The translations under genes were made by a program, and so were the position numbers. The notes beneath the pieces are model-generated. The model had not been told where the DNA came from. It did not search any database and saw nothing but the letters and a program-made list of their open reading frames with translations. Source: Lycocorax pyrrhopterus obiensis (Eukaryota; Chordata; Aves; Passeriformes; Paradisaeidae). From it: a DNA stretch of 64,000 nucleotides. Numbering within the stretch: the stretch's first letter is position 1; every line of letters starts with the position of its first letter. The DNA lies in contig JACSVZ010000007.1 of NCBI GenBank assembly GCA_014706295.1, forward strand, positions 50,854,975 through 50,918,974. The letters run 5' to 3'. Positions 63,931-64,000 of the stretch are shown here, in pieces.

Positions 63931-64000
63931 AGGTGAAATCCTGGTCAGCTGACATCAGTGAAGCTCCCACTGATTTTTCTGGAGTCAGTATCTTTTGTCC
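63931..64000. repeat. 'aagtcaatgg' repeat, family B (copy cut by the window end)
   Basis: 'ggtgaaatcctggtcagctgacatcagtgaagctcccactga' then 'tttttctggagtcagtat' parallels the common relic 'gggtgaaatcctgg...attgaagtcaatggcaaaactcccattgacttcaatgg.gccagga'. It runs to the last base, so its right end is outside the window. Confidence 0.55.

Noticed and set aside
1..64000. tRNA, rRNA, CRISPR arrays, operons or phage-like modules
   Set aside because: Scanned for and not seen; the sequence is vertebrate nuclear DNA.

Overview
This window is vertebrate nuclear DNA, almost certainly from a bird and probably a songbird or a close relative. The evidence is a 5'-truncated CR1 LINE of the avian kind (37509-38011), two long terminal repeats of the avian ERVL-like type (9970-11127 and 19581-20183), an AT-rich background with small GC-rich patches, and layers of very old decayed repeats of the MIR/L2 and CR1/L3 kinds. 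There is no prokaryotic organisation: no operons, no ribosome binding sites, no dense ORFs and no CRISPR. No ORF in any frame is long enough or recognisable enough to be called a protein-coding gene. The few ORFs over 140 codons lie in the GC-rich LTR, in another GC-rich patch, or about where chance would put them at this base composition. The window is best read as intergenic or deep-intronic sequence.

Layout. 0-4.5 kb: the only place with several good splice-like signals on one strand (minus); three candidate short exons at 1450-1634, 1272-1300 and 619-699 might belong to a gene running off the left edge, but I cannot name it and their reading phases do not chain cleanly. 4.5-9.9 kb: an old MIR/L2 copy and an (ACAGC)9 microsatellite. 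9.97-11.13 kb: a complete solo LTR on the minus strand with TG...CA ends and a perfect 5-bp target duplication TTCAT. 11-19.5 kb: AT-rich sequence, two old repeat relics, and a CpG-rich patch at 18.04-18.28 kb. 19.58-20.18 kb: a second, shorter LTR on the plus strand. 20-32 kb: little of note beyond a (TTA)n tract. 32.45-32.82 kb: a second copy of the relic seen at 16.5 kb. 37.5-38.0 kb: the CR1 3' end. 38-64 kb: AT-rich sequence with a (TTTTG)8 tract, an antisense ancient CR1/L3-type LINE fragment near 49 kb, an antisense MIR/L2 piece at 47.9 kb, an old CR1 3' end at 61 kb, and a homeodomain/POU-like site cluster at 56.26 kb that could be a distal enhancer.

The features do not form a working gene system. 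What the window records is a history of insertions: very old amniote repeats, then ERVL LTRs and CR1, then simple-repeat growth. Family names come from remembered consensus sequences and not from a search. I found no convincing new biological system. The best items are the intact-ended solo LTR with an internal 40-bp repeat expansion and a G-quadruplex motif, the CpG patch, and the regulatory-looking cluster near 56.26 kb.
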